This document shows, piece after piece, positions 50,243 through 59,073 of a stretch of DNA of 64,000 nt. Source of the stretch: Phycisphaerae bacterium (GTDB lineage Bacteria > Planctomycetota > Phycisphaerae > Phycisphaerales > Phycisphaeraceae). Position numbers and translations under genes: made by a program. Within the stretch, counting starts at the first letter, position 1; the number at the start of each line of letters is the position of its first letter. The notes under the pieces are model-generated. The model saw only the letters and a list, made by a program, of their open reading frames with translations. It had not been told where the DNA came from and searched no databases. The DNA is taken from NCBI GenBank assembly GCA_030426385.1, contig JAUHYI010000008.1, positions 25,080 to 89,079 on the forward strand, given 5' to 3'.

Positions 50243-52267
50243 GTGTGCGCGTTGCTTGAGTCCAATTTAGAACGTTTACGGGTCAGTCAGCCGGAACTGG
50301 CACAGCGCATCGCTGATGCGACGCCTGCGGATTTAACATGGCAGGAAGCGAAAACGGGTTTGCTGACCGCGTCGATCCCCATGCCCGAGGGGAACGGCAA
50401 GATGTTGCAGTTGGCCAGTCGCTACGACCCGGCTAAGGAATCCGAACAGTTATTGAAGTCGGTTGACCTGACCAAGCATGGGGGAATCGCGCTCATTGGG
50501 TTGGGGCTGGGCTATACGATGCTGGATTTGGTCAAGCGCATCGGCACGAAACAACAGACGGTGGTGATCGTGTTTGAGCCCGACGCAGGGATGTTGCGAG
50601 CGGTGTTCGAACGGATCGATCACACGTCCTGGCTGGGGAATTCGTTGTACATTCTGGCTGACCGCGAGGTGGATCGAGCGGAATTGCTATCGCGGGTTGA
50701 GCCGTGGAACAGTCACATCACGCAAGGGATGGTGTTGGTGAATCATCCGCCGACGCAGCGATGCGATGGGCAGGCGTGCCAGACATTCGGAGCGATGGTG
50801 GCAGAATTGTTGGCCTTTGCCCGCACGCATGTCGCCACCGCGTTGGTGAATTCAGCGCGCACGTATGCGAACTTGACGATTAACGCGCCGCGCTTTGCCG
50901 CAGGGGCGAACACGAATGATTTACACGGGGCTGCCAAGGGATGTCCAGCGGTGTGCGTTGGTGCGGGGCCCAGCCTGGCGAAAAATATCGATCTGCTACG
51001 CGATCCCGCAGTGCGTCGCAATGTGATTGTGATCACCGCGCAAACGACATTGAAACCATTGTTACAGCGCGGGATTCGTCCGGATTTTGTCACCGCGTTG
51101 GATTATTCGGAAATCAGCAGCCGGTTTTATGAAGACTTGCCAGCGTTGCCTGATGTAACGTTGGTTGCTCAACCGTTGGCCCATCCGTCGATTTTGGATA
51201 AATTTCCCGGACCGATCCGGGTGACCAATAGCATTTATTTGCAAGATGTGATGGGCGAAGATGGGCCGGACATTATTCCGATTCCCTATGGGGCCACGGT
51301 CGCGCATCTGTCGTTCTATCTGGCCCAGCATCTGGGATGCGCTCCGATTATTTTGACGGGACAGGATTTGGCGTTTTCGGATGGGTTGTATTACTGCCCG
51401 GGGACGGCGATTCATGACGTGTGGGCCAATGAGCTGAATCCGTTTAACACGGTCGAGATGATGGAATGGCAACGGATCGTTCGTCATCGCGTGCATTTGC
51501 AGCGTCATGAAGACATTCATGGGCGTCCTGTGTTCAGCGATGAACAGATGATGACGTACCTGAAACAGTTCGAGCGAGATTTCGCCACCGCCGAAGCCAA
51601 GGGTCAGCCTGTGTTGGATGCGACCGAGGGCGGATTGAGCAAAGCGCACACAACGCAGATCACGTTGGCCGAAGCGTTGGCCAAACATGCGACGCAGCCC
51701 GCGCCCCAATTGCCGATGCCGGAGATGGCGTTGGATCGCCAGCGATTGCAGATGACGCGCGATCGATTGAAACAACTGCGTGATGATTCCGAAGCGCTGC
51801 GATTGGTGGCTGTGCGGACGGTGCCGATTCTGGAAAAAATGCTCAAGTCGCAACGCGATAAAAAAGCGATGGAGAAGCTATTCGATAAATTGCGTGTGCA
51901 GCAAAAAGAAGTGACACGCCATCAACATTGCTACGACCTGATCAATCAGTTGAATTGCCTGGGCACATTTCGGCGAGCGCGAGCGGATCGCGCGATCCAG
52001 CATCAAACGGGCGATCAATACGAACGCCAGGCCGCGCAGTTGCAGCGTGATCTGGACAACGTGCAAATCATGGAACAGGCTGCGATCGAAGCGTTGGGGA
52101 TTTTTGATAAATCGATTGCAAAAACAGATGGGTTTTTGTCAGGTGACCCGGCGACAGGCGCGAACAACAAACGCGAAGTCGGGGTAGGTTCCGCAGAAAT
52201 CGTGGTGGGTGTGGGAAAAAAAGCGGGCGAAGTTGGGGAAGGTAAAAGGAAGAAGGTGCCGGCATGA
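50243..52267 (+). CDS. Maf/DUF115 (MptE-like) protein, putative flagellin nonulosonic acid transferase
   Basis: Motility accessory factor family; in Campylobacter, Aeromonas and Magnetospirillum Maf proteins transfer pseudaminic or legionaminic acid to flagellin. The N-terminal region has GGIALIGLGLGYTMLDLVKR and VVIVFEPDAGMLRAVF; the DUF115 core (~residues 205-420) has GCPAVCVGAGPSLAKNIDLLRD, VIVITAQTTLKPLLQRGIRPDFVTALDYSE and GATVAHLSFYLAQHLGCAPIILTGQDLAF. The C-terminus is helical and charged, ending in a repeat-like EVGEGKRKKVP. GTG start uncertain. The next gene overlaps by 4 nt, and CMP-sugar genes follow. Confidence 0.82.
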   Translation: MCALLESNLERLRVSQPELAQRIADATPADLTWQEAKTGLLTASIPMPEGNGKMLQLASRYDPAKESEQLLKSVDLTKHGGIALIGLGLGYTMLDLVKRIGTKQQTVVIVFEPDAGMLRAVFERIDHTSWLGNSLYILADREVDRAELLSRVEPWNSHITQGMVLVNHPPTQRCDGQACQTFGAMVAELLAFARTHVATALVNSARTYANLTINAPRFAAGANTNDLHGAAKGCPAVCVGAGPSLAKNIDLLRDPAVRRNVIVITAQTTLKPLLQRGIRPDFVTALDYSEISSRFYEDLPALPDVTLVAQPLAHPSILDKFPGPIRVTNSIYLQDVMGEDGPDIIPIPYGATVAHLSFYLAQHLGCAPIILTGQDLAFSDGLYYCPGTAIHDVWANELNPFNTVEMMEWQRIVRHRVHLQRHEDIHGRPVFSDEQMMTYLKQFERDFATAEAKGQPVLDATEGGLSKAHTTQITLAEALAKHATQPAPQLPMPEMALDRQRLQMTRDRLKQLRDDSEALRLVAVRTVPILEKMLKSQRDKKAMEKLFDKLRVQQKEVTRHQHCYDLINQLNCLGTFRRARADRAIQHQTGDQYERQAAQLQRDLDNVQIMEQAAIEALGIFDKSIAKTDGFLSGDPATGANNKREVGVGSAEIVVGVGKKAGEVGEGKRKKVPA

Positions 52268-54117
52268 CGCAGCGCGATGTGGCGGTGATGATGCCGGTGA
52301 ATTTGCGTGTGGGTGGGGTGGGTTTGCCCTCGCGTGTGGGTGAAATGTTAGCGGGTAAAACAGTGCTGGCCCATGCGGTAGCCCGAGCGCAGCAGGTGGC
52401 AGGCGTGTCCCGTGTGGTCTTGGTGCATGAACCGGCTGATGACGCGGACGACATTCGCGGGCTGTTGGGTGATGTGGATCAAACGAATGTGACGTGCGTG
52501 TCAGCCACATGCAGCGATCCCTCGCGTCGCAGTCGACAGGCCTCACGCAAATGGGCGCTAAGCGCGTGGCGCGGCGGGTTGGGGGGAGCGACATGCTACG
52601 ACGAATTGCTATTTGCCCGGGCACTGGTAGAGGCGGCGGATCAGTTGGGGATTGAATCATTGGTGCTGCTCGGCGCAGATTGGCCGATGCATGACCCAAA
52701 AATTTCAAGCGATGTGTTAGCGATCCACATGCAGGAGCCGGAGCAATTGAAGCTGACCTTCAGCCAGGCCCCGCCGGGATTGGCGGGATTGGCGATGACG
52801 GTGACGCTGCTGCGCGAGTTGGCGGAATCGGAAGGGACGATCGGATTATTGCTGGGGTATTCGCCGCGTTGTCCGCAGGGTGATCCGATTGGCAAAGATG
52901 TGTGCGCCGCGATCCCGCATGAGGTGCGAAATTTGCCGCATCGGTTTGTGTACGACACCAACGAATCGGTGGCGCGGATGCAGGCGATGATGGAGCATCT
53001 CAACATGACCGGCCCGACCGATGCGATGGCGGTGGTGGCTGCAGTTGCATCTATTGAAGCTGTTGAAGCTGGTGAAAGTTTTGTCTCGGGTGAAGCCGAG
53101 GCGGTTCAATCGGGTGCTGCGCGTGCCAACGGGGGCATGCGTGCTATGCGGGCTATGCCGCGTCATGTCACGATTGAATTAACGCCGCAGCGTGATGTGG
53201 ATGGCCCGATTACGCCACAACATTACACCGCATTCGACCGCGGGGCGATGGATGTCGATCTATTCAAACGTGTGGTGGGTGAGATTGCGGAAGCGGAATC
53301 CGATGTGACGGTGATGCTGGGTGGGCTTGGCGATGCGCTGTTGCATCCGGATTGGCAAGCGATGGTGCAGGCGGCGGTCGATGCGGGTGTGTTTGCGATT
53401 GGAATAGAAACGGATTTGCGTTGCGATCGCCAGACGATTGCGGCGCTGTTGGATTTGCCGATCGATCTGCTGTCCGTGCGATTGAACGCGGACACGGAAG
53501 GGACCTACGAGGCGGTGATGGGGCGTGATGATTTTACGGCACATGTGATCGCCAACATGGAATTCCTGATCAACGAGCGCAATCGTCGCAGCGATATCGA
53601 GCCGACGCGGACGGGTTTGCCGTGGCTGGTACCGCGACTGATTAAAACTGAACAAACGTTGGCGGACATGGAATTTTTCTATGACCGATGGGTGCATTTC
53701 CTAGGTCATGCGATGATTGATCCAGCAACGCCGGGGCGATGTGTGACCGGGCGTGTTGGAGCGGTTGTGTCATGCGGGATTAGCGCAGGCAATACGGACG
53801 ACAGGATAGACACAGCAAGCCAGGCGGAAAGCGGGGGGGAATGTGGGGGGGTGATGCCTGCGTTGGGGCCGGTGTCGATGGCTCCGCCGTTACGGCGTGG
53901 GTGTCGACAATTATCGCAGCGCATGACGATTCACAGTGACGGGGTGGTGGCGCGTTGCGATCAGGATTGGCATGGTCATGCGCCAGCAGGCGATGTGAAA
54001 TTACAAACGGTGGCGGATGTCTGGCAAAACATGCGCGCATTGCGCGAAGCGCATCAGGCGGGGCGGTTTGATGAACTGTCGATCTGTACCGGTTGCGAGC
54101 AATGGCATCGGCCGTGA
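52264..54117 (+). CDS. Nucleotidyltransferase-like / SPASM protein lacking the radical-SAM cysteines
   Basis: Two-domain fusion. Residues 1-~240 resemble a GT-A nucleotidyltransferase (VAVMMPVNLRVGGVGLPSRVGEMLAGKTVLAHAVARA, LVLLGADWPMHDP). Residues ~300-530 resemble a radical-SAM barrel (VTIELTP, MDVDLFKRVVGEIAEAESDVTVMLGGLGDALLHPDW), but the expected CxxxCxxC loop after VTIELTP is DVDGPITP with no cysteine. The C-terminal SPASM segment keeps cysteines: RRGCRQL, VVARCDQDW, ICTGCEQW. A G-rich repeat (ESGGECGG) lies in it. It may be a pseudo-radical-SAM partner in the glycosylation cluster. It resembles my recollection of a spirochaete SPASM family; unverified. Confidence 0.72.
   Translation: MTQRDVAVMMPVNLRVGGVGLPSRVGEMLAGKTVLAHAVARAQQVAGVSRVVLVHEPADDADDIRGLLGDVDQTNVTCVSATCSDPSRRSRQASRKWALSAWRGGLGGATCYDELLFARALVEAADQLGIESLVLLGADWPMHDPKISSDVLAIHMQEPEQLKLTFSQAPPGLAGLAMTVTLLRELAESEGTIGLLLGYSPRCPQGDPIGKDVCAAIPHEVRNLPHRFVYDTNESVARMQAMMEHLNMTGPTDAMAVVAAVASIEAVEAGESFVSGEAEAVQSGAARANGGMRAMRAMPRHVTIELTPQRDVDGPITPQHYTAFDRGAMDVDLFKRVVGEIAEAESDVTVMLGGLGDALLHPDWQAMVQAAVDAGVFAIGIETDLRCDRQTIAALLDLPIDLLSVRLNADTEGTYEAVMGRDDFTAHVIANMEFLINERNRRSDIEPTRTGLPWLVPRLIKTEQTLADMEFFYDRWVHFLGHAMIDPATPGRCVTGRVGAVVSCGISAGNTDDRIDTASQAESGGECGGVMPALGPVSMAPPLRRGCRQLSQRMTIHSDGVVARCDQDWHGHAPAGDVKLQTVADVWQNMRALREAHQAGRFDELSICTGCEQWHRP
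53826..53858 (+). repeat. G-rich repeat in SPASM gene
   Basis: GGAAAGCGGGGGGGAATGTG then GGGGGGTGA. A short in-frame copy. Confidence 0.7.
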
Positions 54118-54141
54118 TGCGCGACCAGGGAGTAACAAGCG

Positions 54142-54849
54142 ATGAAAGAAACAGGCGTGCGTTTGGCAGTGGTGTTGGCCCGTGGTGGCAGCAAAGGTTT
54201 TCCCGGTAAAAACGTGGCGTTATTGCATGATCGCCCATTGGTGGGTTGGTCGATTGAACATGCGATGGGCAGTACGCTGGTCGACCATGTGGTGGTGAGT
54301 TCGGATGGCCAGGAAATTTTAGATGTGGCCCGATCGATGGGGGTGGCGATTGTGGAGCGTGGTGAAGACGTGTCGAACGATTCAGCAACCGTGGATGCGG
54401 CGGCGCGATTTACCGTGTTGCAATGGGAGGCGGAGCATGGCGAGCTTGTGTCGCATGTGGCGATTTTGTATGGCAATGTGCCGCTGCGTCCACACGATCT
54501 GACGGATCGGGCGCTGGCGAAGTTGGCCCAGACCGGTGCGGATAGTGTGCAGAGCGTGTATCGCGTGGGCAAGATGCATCCGTATTGGATGAAGAAACTC
54601 GAAGGCGATCGATTGGTGGCCTATGAGGAAAACGAAGTGTACCGCCGACAGGATTTGCCGCCGGTATATATGTTGGATGGTGGAATTATTGCGGTGACGC
54701 GAGCGAGTTTGTTTCAGGAAGACCCAGCACACCCGCATGCGTTTTTAGGTATGGATCGCCGCGCGATTGAAACACGGGAGGGCGAGGTGGTGGATGTGGA
54801 TGCCCCGATCGATTTAACGATGGCGACAAGCCTGTTGAGTGGCGTGTGA
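54142..54849 (+). CDS. Acylneuraminate/nonulosonate cytidylyltransferase
   Basis: Activates a nine-carbon sialic-acid-like sugar as its CMP form (NeuA/PseF/LegF family). VLARGGSKGFPGKNVALLHDRPLVGWSIEHA carries the NTP-binding signature, VVVSSDGQEIL and ILYGNVPLRPHDL follow, and YMLDGGIIAVTR and VDVDAPIDL give the metal and sugar sites. Which nonulosonate is used cannot be told. ATG 54142, GGGAG ~10 nt upstream, 24 nt after the previous stop: same operon. Confidence 0.9.
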   Translation: MKETGVRLAVVLARGGSKGFPGKNVALLHDRPLVGWSIEHAMGSTLVDHVVVSSDGQEILDVARSMGVAIVERGEDVSNDSATVDAAARFTVLQWEAEHGELVSHVAILYGNVPLRPHDLTDRALAKLAQTGADSVQSVYRVGKMHPYWMKKLEGDRLVAYEENEVYRRQDLPPVYMLDGGIIAVTRASLFQEDPAHPHAFLGMDRRAIETREGEVVDVDAPIDLTMATSLLSGV

Positions 54850-54870
54850 TCCATGTTTGCACGAGAGGAA

Positions 54871-54953
54871 AACAAAGCAGGTAGAGAGAGGATACGTGGG
54901 GGGGCAGACATGCGGGGGCCATGCGGGGGCATGTGGGGGGGGTGGGGGGTAGG
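54871..54953 (+). repeat. G-rich repeat between the cytidylyltransferase and epimerase genes
   Basis: GAGAGGATACGTGGGGGGGC, three CATGCGGGGGC units, then ATGTGGGGGGGGTGGGGGGT. It sits inside the operon without obvious terminator features. Confidence 0.7.
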
Positions 54954-54965
54954 GTGAAATGATTT

Positions 54966-56054
54966 ATGAAAAAGCGACGTATTGCAGTGATCACGGGGAC
55001 GCGGGCGGAGTTCGGCTTGTTGGAGCCGGTGATGCGTGCGATTGGGGGTCATGCGCGTTTGCATTTGCAGGTGGTGGTGACGGGTACGCATCTGACACGT
55101 CGGACGGATCACGATATTGAAGCGGCGGGTTTTGAAATTCTTGACCGCGTGCCGATGCAAAACATGTCGGACGTGGGGCGGTCAGCCGATGTGGCCGCGC
55201 TGGGTCGCGGGGTGATCGGGCTGGGTGAAACATTGGTCGCGAATAAGCCAGACGTGGTGGTGGTGCTGGGCGATCGTATTGAAGCGTTGGCCGGTGCGTT
55301 GGCGGCGAGCGTGGGAGGCGTGTTACTGGCGCACATTCACGGTGGCGATCGCGCGGAGGGTGTGGCCGATGAAGCGATGCGGCACGCGATCAGCAAGTTG
55401 GCCCACCTGCATTTTCCAGCGACCAAATCCAGCGCGAAGCGTTTGATTCGCATGGGTGAAGATCCTGCGCAGGTGCATGTGGTGGGTTCGCCTGCAATCG
55501 ATACCACGTCGCATATCACGCCCGGGGCTGCGGACCCTGATGCGCCGGATGTTTTGGTCATGCAACATCCGATCGGCGGCCGTGATGCGGAAGAAAAAAA
55601 ATGGATGTTGGCAACCTTGGCCGCGACCCAAAGCACGCGGCGCATTGTGATGGCGCCCAATGGTGATCCAGGGTCGGCAGGTATTCGCGCGGCCTTGCGT
55701 GAGCGTCGCATCGCGCCGGTCGAACATTTGCCCCACGAGCGTTTTCTATCATTGTTAGCGGGCACGCATGTGATGGTGGGCAATTCATCCACAGGTTTGA
55801 TTGAAGCGGCTGCGTTGCGTGTGCCCGTGGTGAACATCGGCTCGCGACAAGCCGGTCGCGAGAAGCCGGGCAACGTGGTGGATTGTGATTATGGCACCGC
55901 GTCGGTTCGCGCAGCGGTGGTTCGGGCGCGGGCATTGGATTTACGGCGCATGCGGCATCCGTATGGCGATGGTCAGACGGGGCAACGCATCGCGACGATC
56001 CTGGCGTCGGCGGATTTGAACTGTGCCGCGATTCGCAAGGTGAATCAGTATTAG
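54966..56054 (+). CDS. UDP-GlcNAc 2-epimerase (hydrolysing), NeuC/LegG type
   Basis: Hydrolysing epimerase giving ManNAc-type precursors for nonulosonic acids. IAVITGTRAEFGLLEPVMRAI is the diagnostic start, VVVVLGDRIEALAGALAAS and LAHIHGGDRAEGVADEAMRHAISKLAHLHFPAT follow, with MVGNSSTGLIEAAALRVPVVNIGSRQAGRE at the second half. It has 362 residues, family normal. The condensing enzyme (NeuB/LegI/PseI) is not in the window, so the pathway must be completed elsewhere. Confidence 0.93.
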   Translation: MKKRRIAVITGTRAEFGLLEPVMRAIGGHARLHLQVVVTGTHLTRRTDHDIEAAGFEILDRVPMQNMSDVGRSADVAALGRGVIGLGETLVANKPDVVVVLGDRIEALAGALAASVGGVLLAHIHGGDRAEGVADEAMRHAISKLAHLHFPATKSSAKRLIRMGEDPAQVHVVGSPAIDTTSHITPGAADPDAPDVLVMQHPIGGRDAEEKKWMLATLAATQSTRRIVMAPNGDPGSAGIRAALRERRIAPVEHLPHERFLSLLAGTHVMVGNSSTGLIEAAALRVPVVNIGSRQAGREKPGNVVDCDYGTASVRAAVVRARALDLRRMRHPYGDGQTGQRIATILASADLNCAAIRKVNQY

Positions 56055-56081
56055 TTTGGATGAAAGTTAGGACGAACGCGC

Positions 56082-56396
56082 CTAATCTTGAGTGGCGTTG
56101 GCGATTTGATTGTTGCCTTTGCCTTTGTCTTTATCTTTGCCGTCGACATTATTTTCATCATCGCCATCATGCAGATCATCTTTTTTATTTGCACCGATGA
56201 CCGCACCAGCGGCGTCGAAGGTGAGCTTGGCCGCCCCGGCTGTGATCTTGACGCCTGCGGTGGCGGTCTCCACGCCCAGCTTGGCCACATCAATGATTAA
56301 CCCAGCAGCGCCGACCACGGCACAGCCCTGGCATAGCGATAGCAAGGCGACCATGAAACCCAGGCAGGCAAAGTGTCGGAGGCGGCGTTTCCCCAT
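56082..56396 (-). CDS. Small lipoprotein with acidic/Lys-rich tail
   Basis: MGKRRLRHFACLGFMVALLSLCQGC is a signal with a lipobox (LCQGC). The mature chain is a hydrophobic Ala/Val/Gly-rich helix (AVVGAAGLIIDVAKLGVETATAGVKITAGAAKLTF), then KKDDLHDGDDENNVDGKDKDKGKGN. ATG 56396 was chosen over the longer frame to 56528 because the signal then starts correctly. Role unknown; the overall form recalls small NF038104-like lipoproteins, with no firm match. Confidence 0.7.
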   Translation of the reverse strand: MGKRRLRHFACLGFMVALLSLCQGCAVVGAAGLIIDVAKLGVETATAGVKITAGAAKLTFDAAGAVIGANKKDDLHDGDDENNVDGKDKDKGKGNNQIANATQD

Positions 56397-56524
56397 ACGA
56401 TTGTTATCGGCTGGTGTTGGGTCCGACTTTTGTGTCGCGTTTGGTTTTTTGGCATACCGCACCGGACGCGCGGCTTGATGGCATGGTGAATATTTGGGTT
56501 GGGTAGTGAATCGGAGGGTGGCGA

Positions 56525-57559
56525 TCACAAGACCATGCCGGGGCGATAGCTCATGCCGAGGCGGATGATTTTGTCGATGAGTTTGGGATAGTTGGTGCCG
56601 GTGGTTTCGATCGATTCGGAAAAGTCATCGCCGAACGAAAGTTGCGGGTTGGGGTTGGCCTCGAGGATGTAAGGGTTGAGGTTTTCATCAAGCCGCAGGT
56701 CCATGCGTGCGTAGCCGGAGAGGCCGAGGATGCGATAGGCGCGTTTGCAAACGTGGGCGATGCGTTTGGTGACGGCCGGTGGCAGGTCGTCGGCAGCGCG
56801 GGTTTCAATGCCTAGCCGTTGGCGATATTTTTCATCCCACTTGACCTTGCCGGTGGCGATGCGTGGCGAATCATCGGGGGCTTTTTGGAATACCATTTCC
56901 CAGACCGGGAATGTTTGCACGCGACGATTACCCATCACCGACACATAGACTTCACGGCCGGGGATGAACTGTTCTGCAATCGCCGCGGTTTCAACATGGC
57001 GATGGACAAACTCCACGCGCTCGGCCAATTTTTCATCGTCGTACACAATGGATGCTTGCGAAATGCCAGTCGATCCCTCTTCGGTCAATGATTTGACGAT
57101 CAGGGGAAACGCTAGTTTTTTCGGGCGTTTGATTCGCTTGCCTTGGGGGAACACCGCGAATTGCGGCACCGGGATGCGATGGTAGCTGAGGATTTTTTTC
57201 GAGAGAGCTTTGTCGCGAGCCAGTGTTAGCCCGCGTGGGTTGCAGCCGGTGTAACGTTTCTTTTTTAATTCGAGATAGCTGACGACATGCTGATCGAAAA
57301 TGGTGCTGCCATGAAATTCTTCGAGCAGGTTAAAACAGATGTGCGGCTTGAATTCATCAAGCGCATTTTCTAACACGCGCATGTCCGCGTACAAACCACA
57401 CGGCTGCACGTGATGCCCCAGCCCTTCGAGTGTGGCACAAACGTCGAACTCGGTTTTAACCGCATCCTTTTCGCTTTCGGTCAAGCCCTCGAGCGTTTCG
57501 GGTGGAATGAGGTCTTCATGCACGAGCAGTAGGACGCGCTTTTGTGGTGTTTTTGCCAT
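56525..57559 (-). CDS. ATP-grasp carboxylate-amine ligase (D-Ala-D-Ala ligase-like)
   Basis: ATP-grasp fold forming an amide bond between a carboxylate and an amine, substrate unknown. KRVLLLVHEDLIPPETLEGL and LEGLGHHVQPCGLYADMRVLENALDEFKPHICFNLLEEFHG form the N-terminal domain; ALSKKILSYHRIPVPQFAVFPQGKR, FPLIVKSLTEEGSTGISQASIV (ATP-binding Lys), AEQFIPGREVYVSVMG and YARMDLRLDENLNPYILEANPNPQLSFGDDF (metal ligands) follow. It lacks the standard Ddl N-terminal hallmark. 309 nt separate it from a zinc metallopeptidase on the same strand. Confidence 0.87.
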   Translation of the reverse strand: MAKTPQKRVLLLVHEDLIPPETLEGLTESEKDAVKTEFDVCATLEGLGHHVQPCGLYADMRVLENALDEFKPHICFNLLEEFHGSTIFDQHVVSYLELKKKRYTGCNPRGLTLARDKALSKKILSYHRIPVPQFAVFPQGKRIKRPKKLAFPLIVKSLTEEGSTGISQASIVYDDEKLAERVEFVHRHVETAAIAEQFIPGREVYVSVMGNRRVQTFPVWEMVFQKAPDDSPRIATGKVKWDEKYRQRLGIETRAADDLPPAVTKRIAHVCKRAYRILGLSGYARMDLRLDENLNPYILEANPNPQLSFGDDFSESIETTGTNYPKLIDKIIRLGMSYRPGMVL

Positions 57560-57868
57560 GGGTGGGTGAGTGAGATGGATGAGTGGGGTAGGGTCGTTGG
57601 TTTTAATTGGTGGCCGTGACAGTGGTAGAGATTGTGGTAGGGAAACGTTGGCGGTCGCAGATTAAACGCGCGAGTGATGATAGGGGGCTATATGCAGGTT
57701 GCCCATTGTTCCTGAAAAATACGGGCGAAGCGCACCATGGGGGTTATGTCGTTGCGAGTGCCGTCATGTACATCATTATCTGCGTTTAAGCGTGTTCATC
57801 TGCGGCCAAAAATTATTATCTGACCTTGTGTAAGAGGGGAGCGGTCAGATCGTTGCCCGTTTGGCAAA
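57560..57868. other. Spacer between ATP-grasp and metallopeptidase genes
   Basis: GTGGCCGTGACAGTGGTAGA repeats lightly near 57610; nothing else is recognisable and no gene is supported. Confidence 0.45.
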
Positions 57869-58882
57869 TTATAGCGCGATGCGATGCCGACCCAGGTGCA
57901 GGAAATTCATGGTCTGAACGGTGACCATCATGCGGGCTTCGAAGCGTGCCTTGCTCGCGGGTTGCGCCAATCGAAATTTCAATTCTTTGCACCGATCGAT
58001 CATGTCGCGAATCACCTGATCGATGGTGTAGGGATGCACGCCGGTCCAGTCGGCGACTTCTTCGCGGACCTCGCGTCGCAGGGACCGTAAAAAACTGGCG
58101 GCGGTGGGTTGGTTGGCGTAACGCTTGTCAGCAGAAAACAATCGGCGCAGATCACGGTCATAAAAATCAGGCCACTCGTCGGCGTAATAGATTTTCTTTT
58201 CGCGGTAATGGTCGCGTAATTTTTTAGACACCTTGGGCAGCGACTCGGTTTTTGTCGCCGAATACACGCGTGGCTTTTGATCGTGGATTTCATCCATCAA
58301 CTCATCGATGTATTCCAGTTTTTTTATGGCATGCCAACCGCGGTAGCGCGATTTCCAACCGGGGCGCATCCACACGGCAAACGTCTCGGCAAAATCCTCG
58401 GCCGGGTGGGCCTGGGCATACCAACCGGGCAGGTTGAAGACAAAGCGTCGGCTGTTGGGATTGGGCTTGTACGTGTCGGGATAGGGCAGCCCGAATCGGC
58501 CGAACAATTCTCGATAGCGTTTTCGGCGACGCAATTGATAGGCGGTGTCGATGGCATGGCCGGTTTCGTGGCGCAGGATGCGCAGGCATTCATCGCGTCC
58601 GCCGCCCTCGACGCTGAGCATTTGTTTGTATTCGAGTTTCATCAGCCGTTCGTGGGCCAGGTAAAACGGAATCGCAATGCCGGGCGTTTGATCCGGGCTG
58701 AACCATTCACTGCTGAACCAACAGCGTGGCTTGAAATTAATTTCGTGGGCGTCCAGTTCGTCGTAGAGTTGGTTGATGCGAGGCTCGACCGGCGAGCGAG
58801 GAATAGCCACACGCAAATCTCGCATGCGTAGATCCAACAATTGCTCATCAGTAAATTTTGCCCAGTACGGTTGGCGTGGCAT
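57869..58882 (-). CDS. Putative zinc metallopeptidase (Peptidase_Mx-like)
   Basis: The active-site helix is RILRHETGHAIDTAYQLRRR with HExxH at His105-Glu106-His109; a third ligand is likely in HPAEDFAETFAVWM (Asp163 or Glu166). The N-terminal third (MRDLRVAIPRSPVEPRINQLYDELDAHEINFKPRCWFSSEWFSPDQTPGIAIPFYLAHERL) matches my memory of the family, the C-terminal half is basic and helical (YREKKIYYADEWPDFYDRDLRRLFSADKRYANQ). 337 residues, no signal peptide, so cytosolic. Adjacent to the ATP-grasp ligase; together they may build and trim a peptide modification. Confidence 0.8.
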   Translation of the reverse strand: MPRQPYWAKFTDEQLLDLRMRDLRVAIPRSPVEPRINQLYDELDAHEINFKPRCWFSSEWFSPDQTPGIAIPFYLAHERLMKLEYKQMLSVEGGGRDECLRILRHETGHAIDTAYQLRRRKRYRELFGRFGLPYPDTYKPNPNSRRFVFNLPGWYAQAHPAEDFAETFAVWMRPGWKSRYRGWHAIKKLEYIDELMDEIHDQKPRVYSATKTESLPKVSKKLRDHYREKKIYYADEWPDFYDRDLRRLFSADKRYANQPTAASFLRSLRREVREEVADWTGVHPYTIDQVIRDMIDRCKELKFRLAQPASKARFEARMMVTVQTMNFLHLGRHRIAL

Positions 58883-59073
58883 AGGTCAGGGGATTTCTGA
58901 TTGTTGTTTTTACCGGTAGATGCGTGGCCATTGTAACCCTGTTTGGTAATGCTGAAAAACAACGGTCGCGGACACGGAATAAAAAACGGCCGACGAGGTT
59001 TGATGCGAGGATTTGCCTCGGGTTTTGAGTGGAGTTGCGCGAGGGTTGTGGGCAGGCGATGCGAATCGCGGGG

